Of a stretch of DNA of 64,000 nucleotides, positions 10,186 to 19,722 are shown in pieces; the stretch's first letter is position 1; each line of letters opens with the position of its first letter. This DNA is from Chryseobacterium cheonjiense (GTDB lineage: Bacteria > Bacteroidota > Bacteroidia > Flavobacteriales > Weeksellaceae). The notes under the pieces were generated by a model. The model searched no databases, was not told the origin of the DNA, and worked only from the letters and a program-made list of their open reading frames with translations. Both the position numbers and the translations under genes were made by a program. The stretch lies in assembly GCF_012927265.1 (NCBI RefSeq), contig NZ_JABBGF010000001.1:1362502-1426501 (forward strand), read 5' to 3'.

Positions 10186-11460
10186 ATGCAGGCTCCTAAA
10201 AACGGCAACGTAAGATGGTTTATGCTGTCTTTGGTATTTCTCGCAACTACCATTAATTACCTGGACCGTCAGGTAATGGGCTTGCTGAAGCCTATTCTTG
10301 AAAAAGAATTTGTCTGGGACGAAAAAGATTACAGCTACATCGTAATGGCTTTCACTGCTACCTATGCCATTGGTTATCTGGCAATGGGAAGATTTATTGA
10401 CAGGGTCGGAACCAAAGTAGGATATGCCGTTTCACTTATTGTGTGGAGCCTGGCTTCTATCGGCCATGGTTTTGTGAAAAGTACGTTGGGCTTTATTATA
10501 GCAAGAAGTACGCTTGGAATCAGCGAAGCAGGAAATTTTCCGGCAGCGATAAAATCCGTTGCAGAGTGGTTTCCGAAGAAAGAAAGAGCCTTGGCGACAG
10601 GTATTTTCAATTCCGGAGCTACGGTTGGAGCCATATTAGCACCACTTTTAGTGCCTTATATTTTAGGACATTACGGATGGCGCGAAACTTTTGTCTGGAT
10701 CGGGGCGTTGGGACTAATATGGATTATTCTCTGGTGGAAATTTTATACCATCCCGGAAAAAACAAAAAGACTCAGCAAAATAGAATTTCAATATATTAAA
10801 AGTGATCAAAACGGGCAAACGGAAGAGCATTCCAAAGTTCCGCTTTCAGAATTGCTGAAATACAAAGTGACGTGGTCATTTGCCATTGGCAAGATCCTTA
10901 CCGATCCTATCTGGTATTTCTTTATGTTCTGGCTTCCCGCTTATTTTTCAGATGTATTTAAAATGGATATGACAAAACCTTCTCTTCCGTTGATTATCAT
11001 TTACAGCGGAACCACGGTTGGAAGCATAGGCGGCGGTTATCTGTCCTCATTTCTGATAAAAAAAGGATGGGCAATAGGAAGGGCAAGAAGTCTTACCATG
11101 CTATTGTTTGCATTAATGGTTGTTCCGGTTATGTTTTCAAAATATGTAGATAATATGTGGCTGATTACTGTAGTCATAGCCTTTGCTACAGCGGCACATC
11201 AGGGATGGGGAGCTAATTTGATGACTACGGTGGGAGATAAGTTGCCCAATAACTATGTAAGTTCCGTTATTGGTTTTGGCGGGATGCTCGGTTCGGCAGC
11301 AGGAATTATTTTTCCTCTATTCATCGGGATTATTTTAGACGCCTTCAAGAAAGCCGGAAACATCAACGGAGGATACAATATTATCTTCTTTATTGCCGGA
11401 ATATCTTATGTTGCAGCATGGGCAATTATCTGGCTCATCAATAGAAAGAAAACAGCTTGA
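10186..11460 (+). CDS. MFS hexuronate transporter (ExuT-like)
   Basis: A 424-residue inner-membrane transporter of the major facilitator superfamily, with about 12 hydrophobic segments. The N-terminal TTINYLDRQVMGLLKP segment and FGMGR-type loop (AMGRFIDRVGTKVGY) are typical of the anion:cation symporter branch that includes ExuT. It probably imports glucuronate or galacturonate, consistent with the adjacent uxuA and SDR genes and the GH115 alpha-glucuronidases. The ATG at 10186 follows an A-rich leader. Galactonate or another sugar acid is a possible alternative substrate. Confidence 0.85.
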   Translation: MQAPKNGNVRWFMLSLVFLATTINYLDRQVMGLLKPILEKEFVWDEKDYSYIVMAFTATYAIGYLAMGRFIDRVGTKVGYAVSLIVWSLASIGHGFVKSTLGFIIARSTLGISEAGNFPAAIKSVAEWFPKKERALATGIFNSGATVGAILAPLLVPYILGHYGWRETFVWIGALGLIWIILWWKFYTIPEKTKRLSKIEFQYIKSDQNGQTEEHSKVPLSELLKYKVTWSFAIGKILTDPIWYFFMFWLPAYFSDVFKMDMTKPSLPLIIIYSGTTVGSIGGGYLSSFLIKKGWAIGRARSLTMLLFALMVVPVMFSKYVDNMWLITVVIAFATAAHQGWGANLMTTVGDKLPNNYVSSVIGFGGMLGSAAGIIFPLFIGIILDAFKKAGNINGGYNIIFFIAGISYVAAWAIIWLINRKKTA

Positions 11461-11498
11461 TATCAAAATATACAGTTTGAAAGTTTTAAAGAGTAAAA

Positions 11499-13961
11499 AT
11501 GAAATCTAAACTTTGCATCATCGCCATCTGTCTTTTGATAAGTATATTTTCCTCTGCACAAAAAGGAGGAAAATATAAGCTGTGGTATACCCAGCCTGCC
11601 AAACAGTGGATAGAAGCCTTGCCCATTGGTAATGGAAAGATTGCTGCAATGGTTTTCGGAGATCCCTACAAAGAAAAACTTCAGCTGAACGAAGCAACAT
11701 TCTGGTCGGGTGGCCCTTCCCGGAACGATAATCCCGACGGTCCCAAAGTGCTGGATTCCATCAGATATTATTTATTTACAGGAAATTATAAAAAAGCTCA
11801 GATTCTTGCTGATAAAGGTTTAACTGCAAAAACCCTCCACGGCTCGGCATTTCAGAATATCGGAGATCTTACTCTTGATTTTAAGAATCTTGGTGATGTT
11901 AAAAGCTATTACAGAGAACTGGATATTGAAAAAGCGTTGACGACAACAACATTTAATTCCAATGGAATTAATTTTAAAAGAGAAGTATTCGCTTCAATTC
12001 CGGATAATTTCATTGTTATCAAACTCAGCGCCGACAAAAAAAATGCTTTGAATTTTACGGTAAACTTCGACAGTGAGCTCAAAAAAGATAGTCAGGCTGA
12101 TGGTGTTATATTGCAGATGAACGGTGTATCCTCAACTTTAGACGGTGCACAGGGGCAAGTGAAATTTAATGCCGTGGCAAAATTCATTACAAAAGGTGGA
12201 AATACTTCTATTTCAGGAAAATCTATCTCGGTAAACAATGCAGATGAAGTTACCATTTTGATATCAATCGCTACAAACTTTACAGATTATAAAACTTTAG
12301 ATGCCGATGAAGTTTTAAAAAGCAGAAAATACATTGCTGAGGCGGAGCACAAGAATTTTAAAACCTTATTTAAAAATCATCTGAAAGAATATCAGGAATA
12401 TTTCAAAAGAGTTGATTTTGACTTAGGAACTTCTGAAGCTGCAAAAAATCCCACCGATATTCGTATTAAAAATTTTGCAACAGGTTACGATCCGGAACTT
12501 ATCTCATTATACTATCAGTTCGGGCGTTACCTTTTGATTTCTTCATCACAGCCCGGCGGCCAGCCTGCCAATCTTCAGGGAATCTGGAACAATTCGAATA
12601 AACCGGCGTGGGACAGCAAATACACCATCAATATCAACACGGAGATGAATTACTGGCCTGCCGAGAAAACCAATCTCTCTGAAATGCACGAACCTCTGAT
12701 TCAGATGGTCAAAGATTTAAGCACCACAGGAAAAGAAACGGCGAAAGTAATGTACAACAGCCGCGGCTGGGTAGCCCATCACAATACCGATATCTGGAGA
12801 ATAACAGGGGTTGTGGATTTTGCCAATGCCGGAATGTGGCCGATGGGCGGAGCGTGGCTTTCGCAGCATCTTTGGGAAAAATACGTTTACAATGGTGATA
12901 AGAATTATTTAAAATCTGTTTATCCCATTCTTAAATCAGCCACAGAGTTTTATGAAGATTTTTTAATTGAAGAGCCAACGCACCGGTGGCTCGTGGTAAG
13001 TCCGTCCATGTCTCCAGAGAACATTCCTCAAAGGCATCAGGGAAGTGCTTTGGCAGCAGGAAATACGATGGACAATCAGCTGATGTTAGATTTATTCCGC
13101 AAAACAAAAAAAGCAGCAGAAATTCTCAATGTAGATCAGGAAAAAATTCAAGTGTGGAATTCTGTTATTTCAAAATTGCCACCAATGGAGATAGGAAAGT
13201 ACGGACAGCTACAGGAATGGATAGATGATGTGGACAATCCTAAAGATAATCACAGGCACGTTTCCCATTTATACGGATTGTTTCCCTCCAACCAAATTAA
13301 TCCGTTTACTGCTCCCGAACTGGCGGATGCTTCGAGAACGGTTTTAATTCATCGTGGCGATGTTTCCACAGGCTGGTCAATGGGCTGGAAAGTAAATCTT
13401 TGGGCAAAACTTTTGGATGGGAACCATGCAAATAAACTGATCAAAGACCAGCTTACCTTAGTAGAACAAGATGGTTGGAGCAAAAAAGGAGGAACCTATC
13501 CGAATCTTTTTGATGCGCATCCGCCGTTTCAGATCGACGGAAATTTCGGCTGCACTTCAGGAATTACGGAAATGTTGTTGCAGACACAGAATGGCTTTAT
13601 CGACGTGCTGCCTGCACTTCCCGATGAGTGGAAAAACGGAAAAATTTCCGGTTTAAAAACATACGGAGGTTTTGAAATAGATATTATATGGGAAAATAAT
13701 AAAGCAAGAGAAGTACTTATAAAATCAGGACTTGGCGGTAACTGCAGAATAAGAGTCCCGAATGAAATGCAGCTTGCAGGAAGCTCAAAACTTAAAAAAG
13801 CAGAAGGTAAGAATCCGAACCCGTTTTTTGAAATTCCTCAAATCAAAGAACCTTTAATTTCGGCAGATGCAAAACTAAATCCTTTTGAAATTAAAACATC
13901 GTTGATATATGATTTCCAAACAGAGCCGGGAAAAACATACATCTTAAAAATAAAGTCCTGA
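11499..13961 (+). CDS. GH95 alpha-L-fucosidase / alpha-L-galactosidase
   Basis: An 820-residue secreted glycosidase with signal peptide 1-21 (IFSSAQ). Domains run as an N-terminal beta-sandwich starting KLWYTQPAKQWIEALPIGNG, an (alpha/alpha)6 barrel, and a C-terminal beta domain. Family active-site segments are intact: INTEMNYWPAE (the asparagine-containing motif), SPSMSPEN with probable acid E507, and QIDGNFG with D680. GH95 members remove alpha-L-fucose or alpha-L-galactose. In Bacteroides ovatus a GH95 alpha-L-galactosidase belongs to the complex-xylan system, so L-galactose side chains of glucuronoarabinoxylan are the favoured substrate here. Probably periplasmic; no T9SS tail. Confidence 0.92.
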   Translation: MKSKLCIIAICLLISIFSSAQKGGKYKLWYTQPAKQWIEALPIGNGKIAAMVFGDPYKEKLQLNEATFWSGGPSRNDNPDGPKVLDSIRYYLFTGNYKKAQILADKGLTAKTLHGSAFQNIGDLTLDFKNLGDVKSYYRELDIEKALTTTTFNSNGINFKREVFASIPDNFIVIKLSADKKNALNFTVNFDSELKKDSQADGVILQMNGVSSTLDGAQGQVKFNAVAKFITKGGNTSISGKSISVNNADEVTILISIATNFTDYKTLDADEVLKSRKYIAEAEHKNFKTLFKNHLKEYQEYFKRVDFDLGTSEAAKNPTDIRIKNFATGYDPELISLYYQFGRYLLISSSQPGGQPANLQGIWNNSNKPAWDSKYTININTEMNYWPAEKTNLSEMHEPLIQMVKDLSTTGKETAKVMYNSRGWVAHHNTDIWRITGVVDFANAGMWPMGGAWLSQHLWEKYVYNGDKNYLKSVYPILKSATEFYEDFLIEEPTHRWLVVSPSMSPENIPQRHQGSALAAGNTMDNQLMLDLFRKTKKAAEILNVDQEKIQVWNSVISKLPPMEIGKYGQLQEWIDDVDNPKDNHRHVSHLYGLFPSNQINPFTAPELADASRTVLIHRGDVSTGWSMGWKVNLWAKLLDGNHANKLIKDQLTLVEQDGWSKKGGTYPNLFDAHPPFQIDGNFGCTSGITEMLLQTQNGFIDVLPALPDEWKNGKISGLKTYGGFEIDIIWENNKAREVLIKSGLGGNCRIRVPNEMQLAGSSKLKKAEGKNPNPFFEIPQIKEPLISADAKLNPFEIKTSLIYDFQTEPGKTYILKIKS

Positions 13962-14205
13962 AAGGACGACCTAAATAAGAATAGGATGAAATCCTATTGA
14001 ACAATGAAAACAAACCCGAAGGGTTCAACAACAATAGCCGCAGGTAAAACCTGTGAATGTGAAAAGAAATTTAAAATCAGAATAGGATGAAATCCTATTG
14101 AACAATGAAAAACAACCCAAAGGGTTCAACAACAATAACCACAGGTGAAACCTGTGGAATAATGACAAAATAATAAAGAACCCGAAAGGTTCAACAATTA
14201 AAACA
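13954..14205 (+). repeat. Cluster of palindromic repeats (family A) in tandem
   Basis: This fills the 263-bp gap between the GH95 and GH43 genes. A unit of about 78 bp starting AATAGGATGAAATCCTATTG occurs at 13980-14057 and again at 14081-14158, a 101-bp period. Each unit holds three hairpins: ATAGGAT-gaa-ATCCTAT, an AACCCGAAGGGTT-type hairpin, and AGGT-(a/g)aa-ACCT. A partial third copy (GAACCCGAAAGGTTC) lies at about 14178, and a related TCCTGAAAGGA hairpin overlaps the GH95 stop. Confidence 0.8.
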
Positions 14206-14224
14206 GAAATTAAGAAATTTATAT

Positions 14225-15943
14225 ATGAAAAAGAGACCCATGAATCCAAATTTTTTAAAGAACAGGACTAATATTCTGGCAGCAGCGGCCCTGCTTTCCA
14301 TCAGTACTATGTCCGCACAGACCTTCACCAATTTTAATTACCGTGGAAACGATAAAATATACAATGATCATCCTTTGCAGTCGGATGAATTTTATTCACC
14401 AATTCTTCAGGGCTGTTATCCGGATCCGAGCATCACTAAAAAAGGTGAAGATTATTATCTGGTCAATTCTTCCTTTTCAATGTTCCCGGGAGTTCCGATT
14501 TTTACGTCCAAAGATTTGGTAAACTGGAAACAGGTAGGGCACGTTCTGGACAGACCTTCTCAGCTTAAAGTAGAAAAAGGCGGAGTTTCGCAGGGAATTT
14601 ACGCGCCGGATATCAAATACAACAAATACAACGATACGTTCTATATGATCACCACGCAGATTGCTGGTGGAGTAGGAAATATGGTTGTAAAAACAAAAGA
14701 TCCTGCAAAAGGTTGGAGCGAAGTTCAGAAGCTTAATTTCGACGGAATCGATCCTGCGATTTTCTTTGATGAAGACGGAAAAGCCTATATCGTTCATAAT
14801 GATGCTCCGCCAAAAGGAACAGAGCAATATCAAGGTCACCGCGTGATCAAAATTTGGGATTATGATCTGGAAAAAGACCAGGTGGTACCAGGTACAGATA
14901 AAATAATTGTAAACGGTGGTGTTGACCTTACCCAAAAGCCAATCTGGATTGAAGGTCCGCATCTTTACAAATATAAAGGAAAATACTACCTGATGTGTGC
15001 AGAAGGAGGAACCGGTGGCAATCACAGCGAAGTTATCTTTATGGCCGATTCTCCGAAAGGGCCTTTTATTCCCGCAAAAAATAACCCGATTCTTACGCAG
15101 CGCTATTTCCCGAGAGACCGAAAAGAACAGGTGGACTGGGCAGGTCATGCCGACTTGGTGGAAGGTCCGAACGGACAATGGTACGGGGTATTTCTGGCAA
15201 TTCGTCCAAATGTAAACAACCGTGTGAACAAAGGCCGCGAAACATTCATCCTTCCGGTTGACTGGAGCGGGACGTATCCTGTTTTCCAGAACGGCCTGGT
15301 TCCCATGAAACCAACGTTGAAACTGCCTCAGGGTGCGCAAAATCAAACCGGGAAAAATGGCTTTTTCCCGAATGGAAATTTCACATATTCTGATAAGCTG
15401 ACCGATAAAAACCTTGATTTCCGTTGGATTGCCATGAGAGGACCTCGCGAAAATTTTATTACCATAACAAAAAACGGAGTAAAAGTAAATCCTTTTGATA
15501 CCAATATTAAAGCATTGGCTCCTGTTTCAGCAATATTCCACAGACTGCAGCATGAGGATTTTGAAACATCTGTTACCTTAGATTTTAAACCTAAATCAGA
15601 AAAAGAGCTCGCCGGAATCACCTGCTACCAAAGTGAGCGCTTCAATTACGTATTCGGGATTACCAAAAAAGATAAAGATTTTTACATGGTCTTGGAAAGA
15701 ACTGAAAAAGGGGAATCGAAATTAATAGCAAGCGAAAAAATTTCATCCTCAAAAGCGATTACATTACAGGTAACGGGAGAAAAAGATAATCTCAATTTCA
15801 GTTATTCAGCGGACGGTAAAACTTTCAAAAATCTTGGCGGACCGGTTTCCGGAGACATCTTATCTACCGATGTAGCCGGCGGTTTCACAGGAAGCTTGAT
15901 CGGTCTGTACAGTACATCGTCTAACGATATTGTGCCGAATTAA
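14225..15943 (+). CDS. GH43 glycosidase, two-domain (beta-xylosidase / arabinofuranosidase type)
   Basis: A 572-residue secreted enzyme with signal peptide up to STMSAQ (about residue 32). The five-bladed propeller carries the GH43 triad: D67 in YPDPSI (base), D176 in DGIDPAIFFDEDG, and E243 in IEGPHLYK (acid). A C-terminal jelly-roll domain (about 360-572) of the beta-xylosidase C-terminal type often contributes to the active site in this group. The likely role is trimming xylo-oligosaccharides or removing arabinose from xylan. The ATG at 14225 is used; an in-frame ATG at 14240 is equally possible, since both leave a functional signal peptide. It is followed by a second two-domain GH43. Confidence 0.92.
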   Translation: MKKRPMNPNFLKNRTNILAAAALLSISTMSAQTFTNFNYRGNDKIYNDHPLQSDEFYSPILQGCYPDPSITKKGEDYYLVNSSFSMFPGVPIFTSKDLVNWKQVGHVLDRPSQLKVEKGGVSQGIYAPDIKYNKYNDTFYMITTQIAGGVGNMVVKTKDPAKGWSEVQKLNFDGIDPAIFFDEDGKAYIVHNDAPPKGTEQYQGHRVIKIWDYDLEKDQVVPGTDKIIVNGGVDLTQKPIWIEGPHLYKYKGKYYLMCAEGGTGGNHSEVIFMADSPKGPFIPAKNNPILTQRYFPRDRKEQVDWAGHADLVEGPNGQWYGVFLAIRPNVNNRVNKGRETFILPVDWSGTYPVFQNGLVPMKPTLKLPQGAQNQTGKNGFFPNGNFTYSDKLTDKNLDFRWIAMRGPRENFITITKNGVKVNPFDTNIKALAPVSAIFHRLQHEDFETSVTLDFKPKSEKELAGITCYQSERFNYVFGITKKDKDFYMVLERTEKGESKLIASEKISSSKAITLQVTGEKDNLNFSYSADGKTFKNLGGPVSGDILSTDVAGGFTGSLIGLYSTSSNDIVPN

Positions 15944-15958
15944 TCTAATAATGATTTT

Positions 15959-15991
15959 AAACCTTGAAGGTTTCTGAAATCTTCAAAGTTT
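15959..15991 (+). repeat. Palindromic repeat, family B (imperfect copy)
   Basis: AAACCTTGAAGGTTT followed by CTTCAAAGTTT forms an imperfect hairpin in the 67-bp gap between two GH43 genes. It is related to the near-perfect AACCT(C/T)ATAGGTT palindromes at 34558 and 42951. Confidence 0.55.
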
Positions 15992-16010
15992 GTAAAATAA
16001 CCATATCACC

Positions 16011-17618
16011 ATGAATATCAAAAAATCATTTTATATAGTTTCTTTTTGGGGATTTATCGGGCTGAGTCATCTTTCAGCCCAGATAAACCCTTTTCAGAAA
16101 TCGGTTACAAAATTTACCAATCCAATTATTTGGGCAGATGCTCCGGATTTGTCCATCACCAGAAACGGTGATGATTTTTATCTCATTAGCACTACCATGC
16201 ATCTCATGCCGGGAGCACCGGTGATGCATTCTAAAGATCTCGTACACTGGGAAATGTCTGGCTATGTTTTCAATACATTAAATGACAATTCGAAATATGA
16301 TTTATTAAACGGAACAGTCTATGGACGCGGACAATGGGCCTCTTCCATCCGTTATCACAAAGGAAAGTATTACGTACTGTTTTCTCCCAATGACGAGCCG
16401 TTCAAATCTTATTTTTACGTAACGGAAAATCCGGAAAAAGATAAGTGGAAATTAATCACCAGAGCCAGGCATTTTCATGATGCATCCTTGTTTTTTGACG
16501 ATGATGACCGCATTTATGTTTTTACTTCCAACAAAGTATTTGAGCTCAGTCCTGATTTTAAAAATATCATCGGTGATCAGAACGGAACCGAGATTTTTCA
16601 GAAAGATGCCGAAGAAACCGGACTTCTGGAAGGCAATCAGATCATTAAAAAAGATGGGAAATATTATATGATGATGATTTCCTGGCCACGAAACGGCAAA
16701 CGCAGACAGGTTGTCTACAGAGCGGATAAAGTAACAGGACCTTACGAAAAAAAAGTAATTCTTGAAGATAATTTTCTGGGGTTTTCTTACGCAGGACAAG
16801 GTGCTTTGATTGACGATAAAAACGGAAACTGGTATTCCTTAATTTTCCAGGATCGAAACGGAGTGGGGCGTGTGCCCATTTTGATTCCTGTAAAGTGGCA
16901 AAACGACTGGCCGGTGTTGGGAGATAACGGAAAAGTTCCTTTGCATGGAGAAATTCCGCTTCCGCCTTTTAAGCCTAAAAATCACCTGATCGAAAGCGAC
17001 GATTTTTCCGCAAAGAAAATGAAAATACAGTGGCAATGGAACCATAATCCGGTAAATGAAGCATGGTCTCTATCCGAAAGAAAAGGATTTTTAAGACTGA
17101 AAACGAGCAGAATTGTAAGCAATCTTTATGCAGCACCGAATACCTTAACCCAGAGAATGGAAGGCCCGAAATCGAGCGGAATTATTTCCCTGGATGTTAA
17201 AGGGATGAAAGACGGTGATGTAGCCGGTTTCAGTGCTTTCAACGGAGATTCCGGAATTTTATCTATTGTGAAAGAAGGCAGTAAAAAATTCATCGTTTTT
17301 ACTTCTGCTTCGGTAAGCTTGGACAATAAAACGAAAGCTATTACCGATGTGAAAACGCAGGAAACAAAACGCATTCCGCTGAATTCAGATACGGTTTTTC
17401 TTCGCATTGATGCCGATTTTAACTTAGGTAAAGACACAGCCGATTTCTATTACAGCACAGACCAGAAAAACTGGACGGAAATGGCAAAAGACTACAAAAT
17501 GATTTTCGATTACAGAAGATTGTTTATGGGATCAAAGTTTGCCGTGTTCAACTATGCAACAAAAACTTCAGGAGGATTTGTAGATGTAGACTTTTTTGAA
17601 TTTAAACGAAAAGATTAA
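16011..17618 (+). CDS. GH43 glycosidase, two-domain (probable alpha-L-arabinofuranosidase)
   Basis: A 535-residue enzyme with signal peptide 1-24 (HLSAQ). The GH43 triad is D46 in WADAPDLSI, D157 in FHDASLFFDDDD and E207 in LLEGNQII. A C-terminal concanavalin-like domain follows (about 325-535). The propeller resembles GH43 arabinofuranosidases of xylan loci (STTMHLMPGAPVMHSKDLVHWE), so removal of arabinose from arabinoxylan is the likely task, but beta-xylosidase activity cannot be excluded from sequence. It follows another two-domain GH43; the two are clearly diverged and not a recent duplication. Probably periplasmic. Confidence 0.9.
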   Translation: MNIKKSFYIVSFWGFIGLSHLSAQINPFQKSVTKFTNPIIWADAPDLSITRNGDDFYLISTTMHLMPGAPVMHSKDLVHWEMSGYVFNTLNDNSKYDLLNGTVYGRGQWASSIRYHKGKYYVLFSPNDEPFKSYFYVTENPEKDKWKLITRARHFHDASLFFDDDDRIYVFTSNKVFELSPDFKNIIGDQNGTEIFQKDAEETGLLEGNQIIKKDGKYYMMMISWPRNGKRRQVVYRADKVTGPYEKKVILEDNFLGFSYAGQGALIDDKNGNWYSLIFQDRNGVGRVPILIPVKWQNDWPVLGDNGKVPLHGEIPLPPFKPKNHLIESDDFSAKKMKIQWQWNHNPVNEAWSLSERKGFLRLKTSRIVSNLYAAPNTLTQRMEGPKSSGIISLDVKGMKDGDVAGFSAFNGDSGILSIVKEGSKKFIVFTSASVSLDNKTKAITDVKTQETKRIPLNSDTVFLRIDADFNLGKDTADFYYSTDQKNWTEMAKDYKMIFDYRRLFMGSKFAVFNYATKTSGGFVDVDFFEFKRKD

Positions 17619-17679
17619 ATCAATCTTAAATAAAAATTTTTATCCAAACTAATAAGTGTATAAAATACAAATAAAAAAT

Positions 17680-19614
17680 ATGAAAAATTCAATTGTATTT
17701 GCAATCGTATTTTCCCTCACAGGAATTTTTGCATCAGCCCAGAATTTTGAAAAGCAGGCTCCTGTCGGTTTTGACCAAATAAAACAAAATATTCCCCATG
17801 GAAAAATTGACAGCATTCAGTATCCTTCCAAAACGGTAGGAACGGTAAGAAAAGCGTTGATTTATACACCGCCGGGTTTTAATAAAAATAAAAAATATCC
17901 TGTTCTGTATTTGCTGCACGGAATCGGAGGCGACGAAAAAGAATGGTACAAAAACGGAACGCCCCAAATCATTCTTGACAATCTTTATTCCGAAGGGAAA
18001 TTAACACCCATGATCGTTGTTTTACCTAATGGCAGGGCGATAAAAGACGATCGTGCAACGGGAAAAATCATGGCAAAAGATAAGGTGGAAGCATTCGCAA
18101 CTTTTGAAAAAGATTTGTTGACTGATCTTATTCCTTTTGTGGAAAAGAAATTTCCGGTAAAAAAAGACCGGGAAAACAGGGCCATTGCCGGACTTTCAAT
18201 GGGAGGCGGACAAACCCTGAATTTCGGACTGGGAAATATTGATAAATTTGCCTGGGTAGGTGGTTTTTCATCTGCTCCTAATACAAAAGAACCTCAGGTT
18301 TTACTTCCGAATCCTCAAAAAGCAAAAGAATTAAAACTGATCTGGATCTCCTGCGGCGATGCCGACGGATTGATGCCGTTTAGCAAAAGAACCAGCGATT
18401 ATCTCAGACAAAACAAAATTCCCCATATTTTTTACATTGAACCGGGCGGACATGATTTTAAAGTCTGGAAAAATGATTTGTACATATTTTCACAGCTCAT
18501 TTTTAAACCCGTAGATCAGACTGCATTTCCCAATTTTACCGTGTTGGGGATTCCTGCTGAATCTAACATAAGGAATGCCCAGTTTCCACAGATTTTACCT
18601 AACGGAAAGGCTATTTTCAGAGTGAAAGCACCGGAAGCACAGAAAGTACAGATTGATCTTGGTAAAAAATATGATCTTTCAAAAGACCAGGACGGTATCT
18701 GGAAAGCCACAACAGATTCTTTAAGTGAAGGTTTTCATTATTACTCCTTATTAATTGATAACGTTGCCGTTGCCGATCCTTCCAGCAAAACCTTTTACGG
18801 GATGGGAAGATATGCAAGCGGTATAGAAGTGCCTTTTGCGGGTGATGGATACTACGCAATGAAAGATGTTCCGCATGGCGATATCAGAATTCAGAATTTT
18901 TTCTCAAAAGTAACCAACTCATGGCGAAGAGTGTTCATTTACACACCTCCGGGCTACAATAAAAATCAGAATGAAAAATATCCTGTTCTCTATATTTTGC
19001 ACGGCGGCGGCGAAGATGAAAGCGGCTGGGCAATGCAGGGGAAAACGAATTTTATTCTGGACAATTTAATTGCCGAAGGTAAAGCAAAACCAATGATCAT
19101 CGTAATGCCGGATGCCAACATCGGACCTGCCGGGTTCGGAAGCTTCGGAGCCAGGAATCTGCAGATGTTTGATAAAGAATTAAAGGAATCTGTAATTCCA
19201 TTTACTGAATCTAATTTCAGGGTTAAAAAAGATGCAGCGAACAGAGCACTGGCCGGACTTTCAATGGGAGGAATTTATACCCTGCATACAGGCGTTCAGA
19301 ATTCAGATATGTTTTCTTCCTTAGGCGTTTTCAGCTCAGGATGGATTCTCCCGTCTCTTCAGGAAGTAGCTGATAGTGAATATAAATTTATGAATGACAA
19401 CAAAGAAAAAATCAATTCCAATATAAAAAACTTCTGGATTTCAATGGGCGGAAAAGAAGATATTGCCTATAAAAATTGTCAGATTATGATGAAAAAACTG
19501 GATGAGTTAGGCATTAAGTATTCGTATTCCGAGTATCCCGGAGGTCACACCTGGCCGGTCTGGAGAAACAACCTTTACAATTTTGCTCAGCTGCTGTTTA
19601 AAGATTCTGAATAG
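17680..19614 (+). CDS. Two-module CE1 esterase (feruloyl / acetyl xylan esterase)
   Basis: A 644-residue secreted protein with signal peptide 1 to about 21 (FASAQ). It has two esterase-D-like modules around a middle CBM48/E-set-like domain. Module 1 (about 40-285) has nucleophile S173 in AGLSMGGGQ and H258 in GGHDFKVWK. The middle domain (about 290-390) includes FRVKAPEAQKVQIDLGKKYD. Module 2 (about 395-644) has S528 in AGLSMGGIY and H623 in GGHTWPVWR. Both catalytic sets look intact. Such enzymes release ferulate or acetate from arabinoxylan, and the two modules may differ in specificity. The frame is open from a GTG at 17656, but the ATG at 17680 starts directly at the signal peptide and is preferred. 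Confidence 0.9.
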   Translation: MKNSIVFAIVFSLTGIFASAQNFEKQAPVGFDQIKQNIPHGKIDSIQYPSKTVGTVRKALIYTPPGFNKNKKYPVLYLLHGIGGDEKEWYKNGTPQIILDNLYSEGKLTPMIVVLPNGRAIKDDRATGKIMAKDKVEAFATFEKDLLTDLIPFVEKKFPVKKDRENRAIAGLSMGGGQTLNFGLGNIDKFAWVGGFSSAPNTKEPQVLLPNPQKAKELKLIWISCGDADGLMPFSKRTSDYLRQNKIPHIFYIEPGGHDFKVWKNDLYIFSQLIFKPVDQTAFPNFTVLGIPAESNIRNAQFPQILPNGKAIFRVKAPEAQKVQIDLGKKYDLSKDQDGIWKATTDSLSEGFHYYSLLIDNVAVADPSSKTFYGMGRYASGIEVPFAGDGYYAMKDVPHGDIRIQNFFSKVTNSWRRVFIYTPPGYNKNQNEKYPVLYILHGGGEDESGWAMQGKTNFILDNLIAEGKAKPMIIVMPDANIGPAGFGSFGARNLQMFDKELKESVIPFTESNFRVKKDAANRALAGLSMGGIYTLHTGVQNSDMFSSLGVFSSGWILPSLQEVADSEYKFMNDNKEKINSNIKNFWISMGGKEDIAYKNCQIMMKKLDELGIKYSYSEYPGGHTWPVWRNNLYNFAQLLFKDSE

Positions 19615-19722
19615 TTTAGCAGTTACACAGCCGTGTAAATTTAAAAGAGATAATACATTTCTTTTATTATGATGATAAAAAAATGAAAGCTTACAATTTA
19701 ATTCCAATCCAAATCACAAAAA

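Noticed and set aside
14477..15346. Long open frame (289 codons) on the minus strand
   Set aside because: It lies wholly within the two-domain GH43 gene, whose catalytic motifs are clear. The antisense product has no recognisable motif and no promoter or ribosome-binding context.
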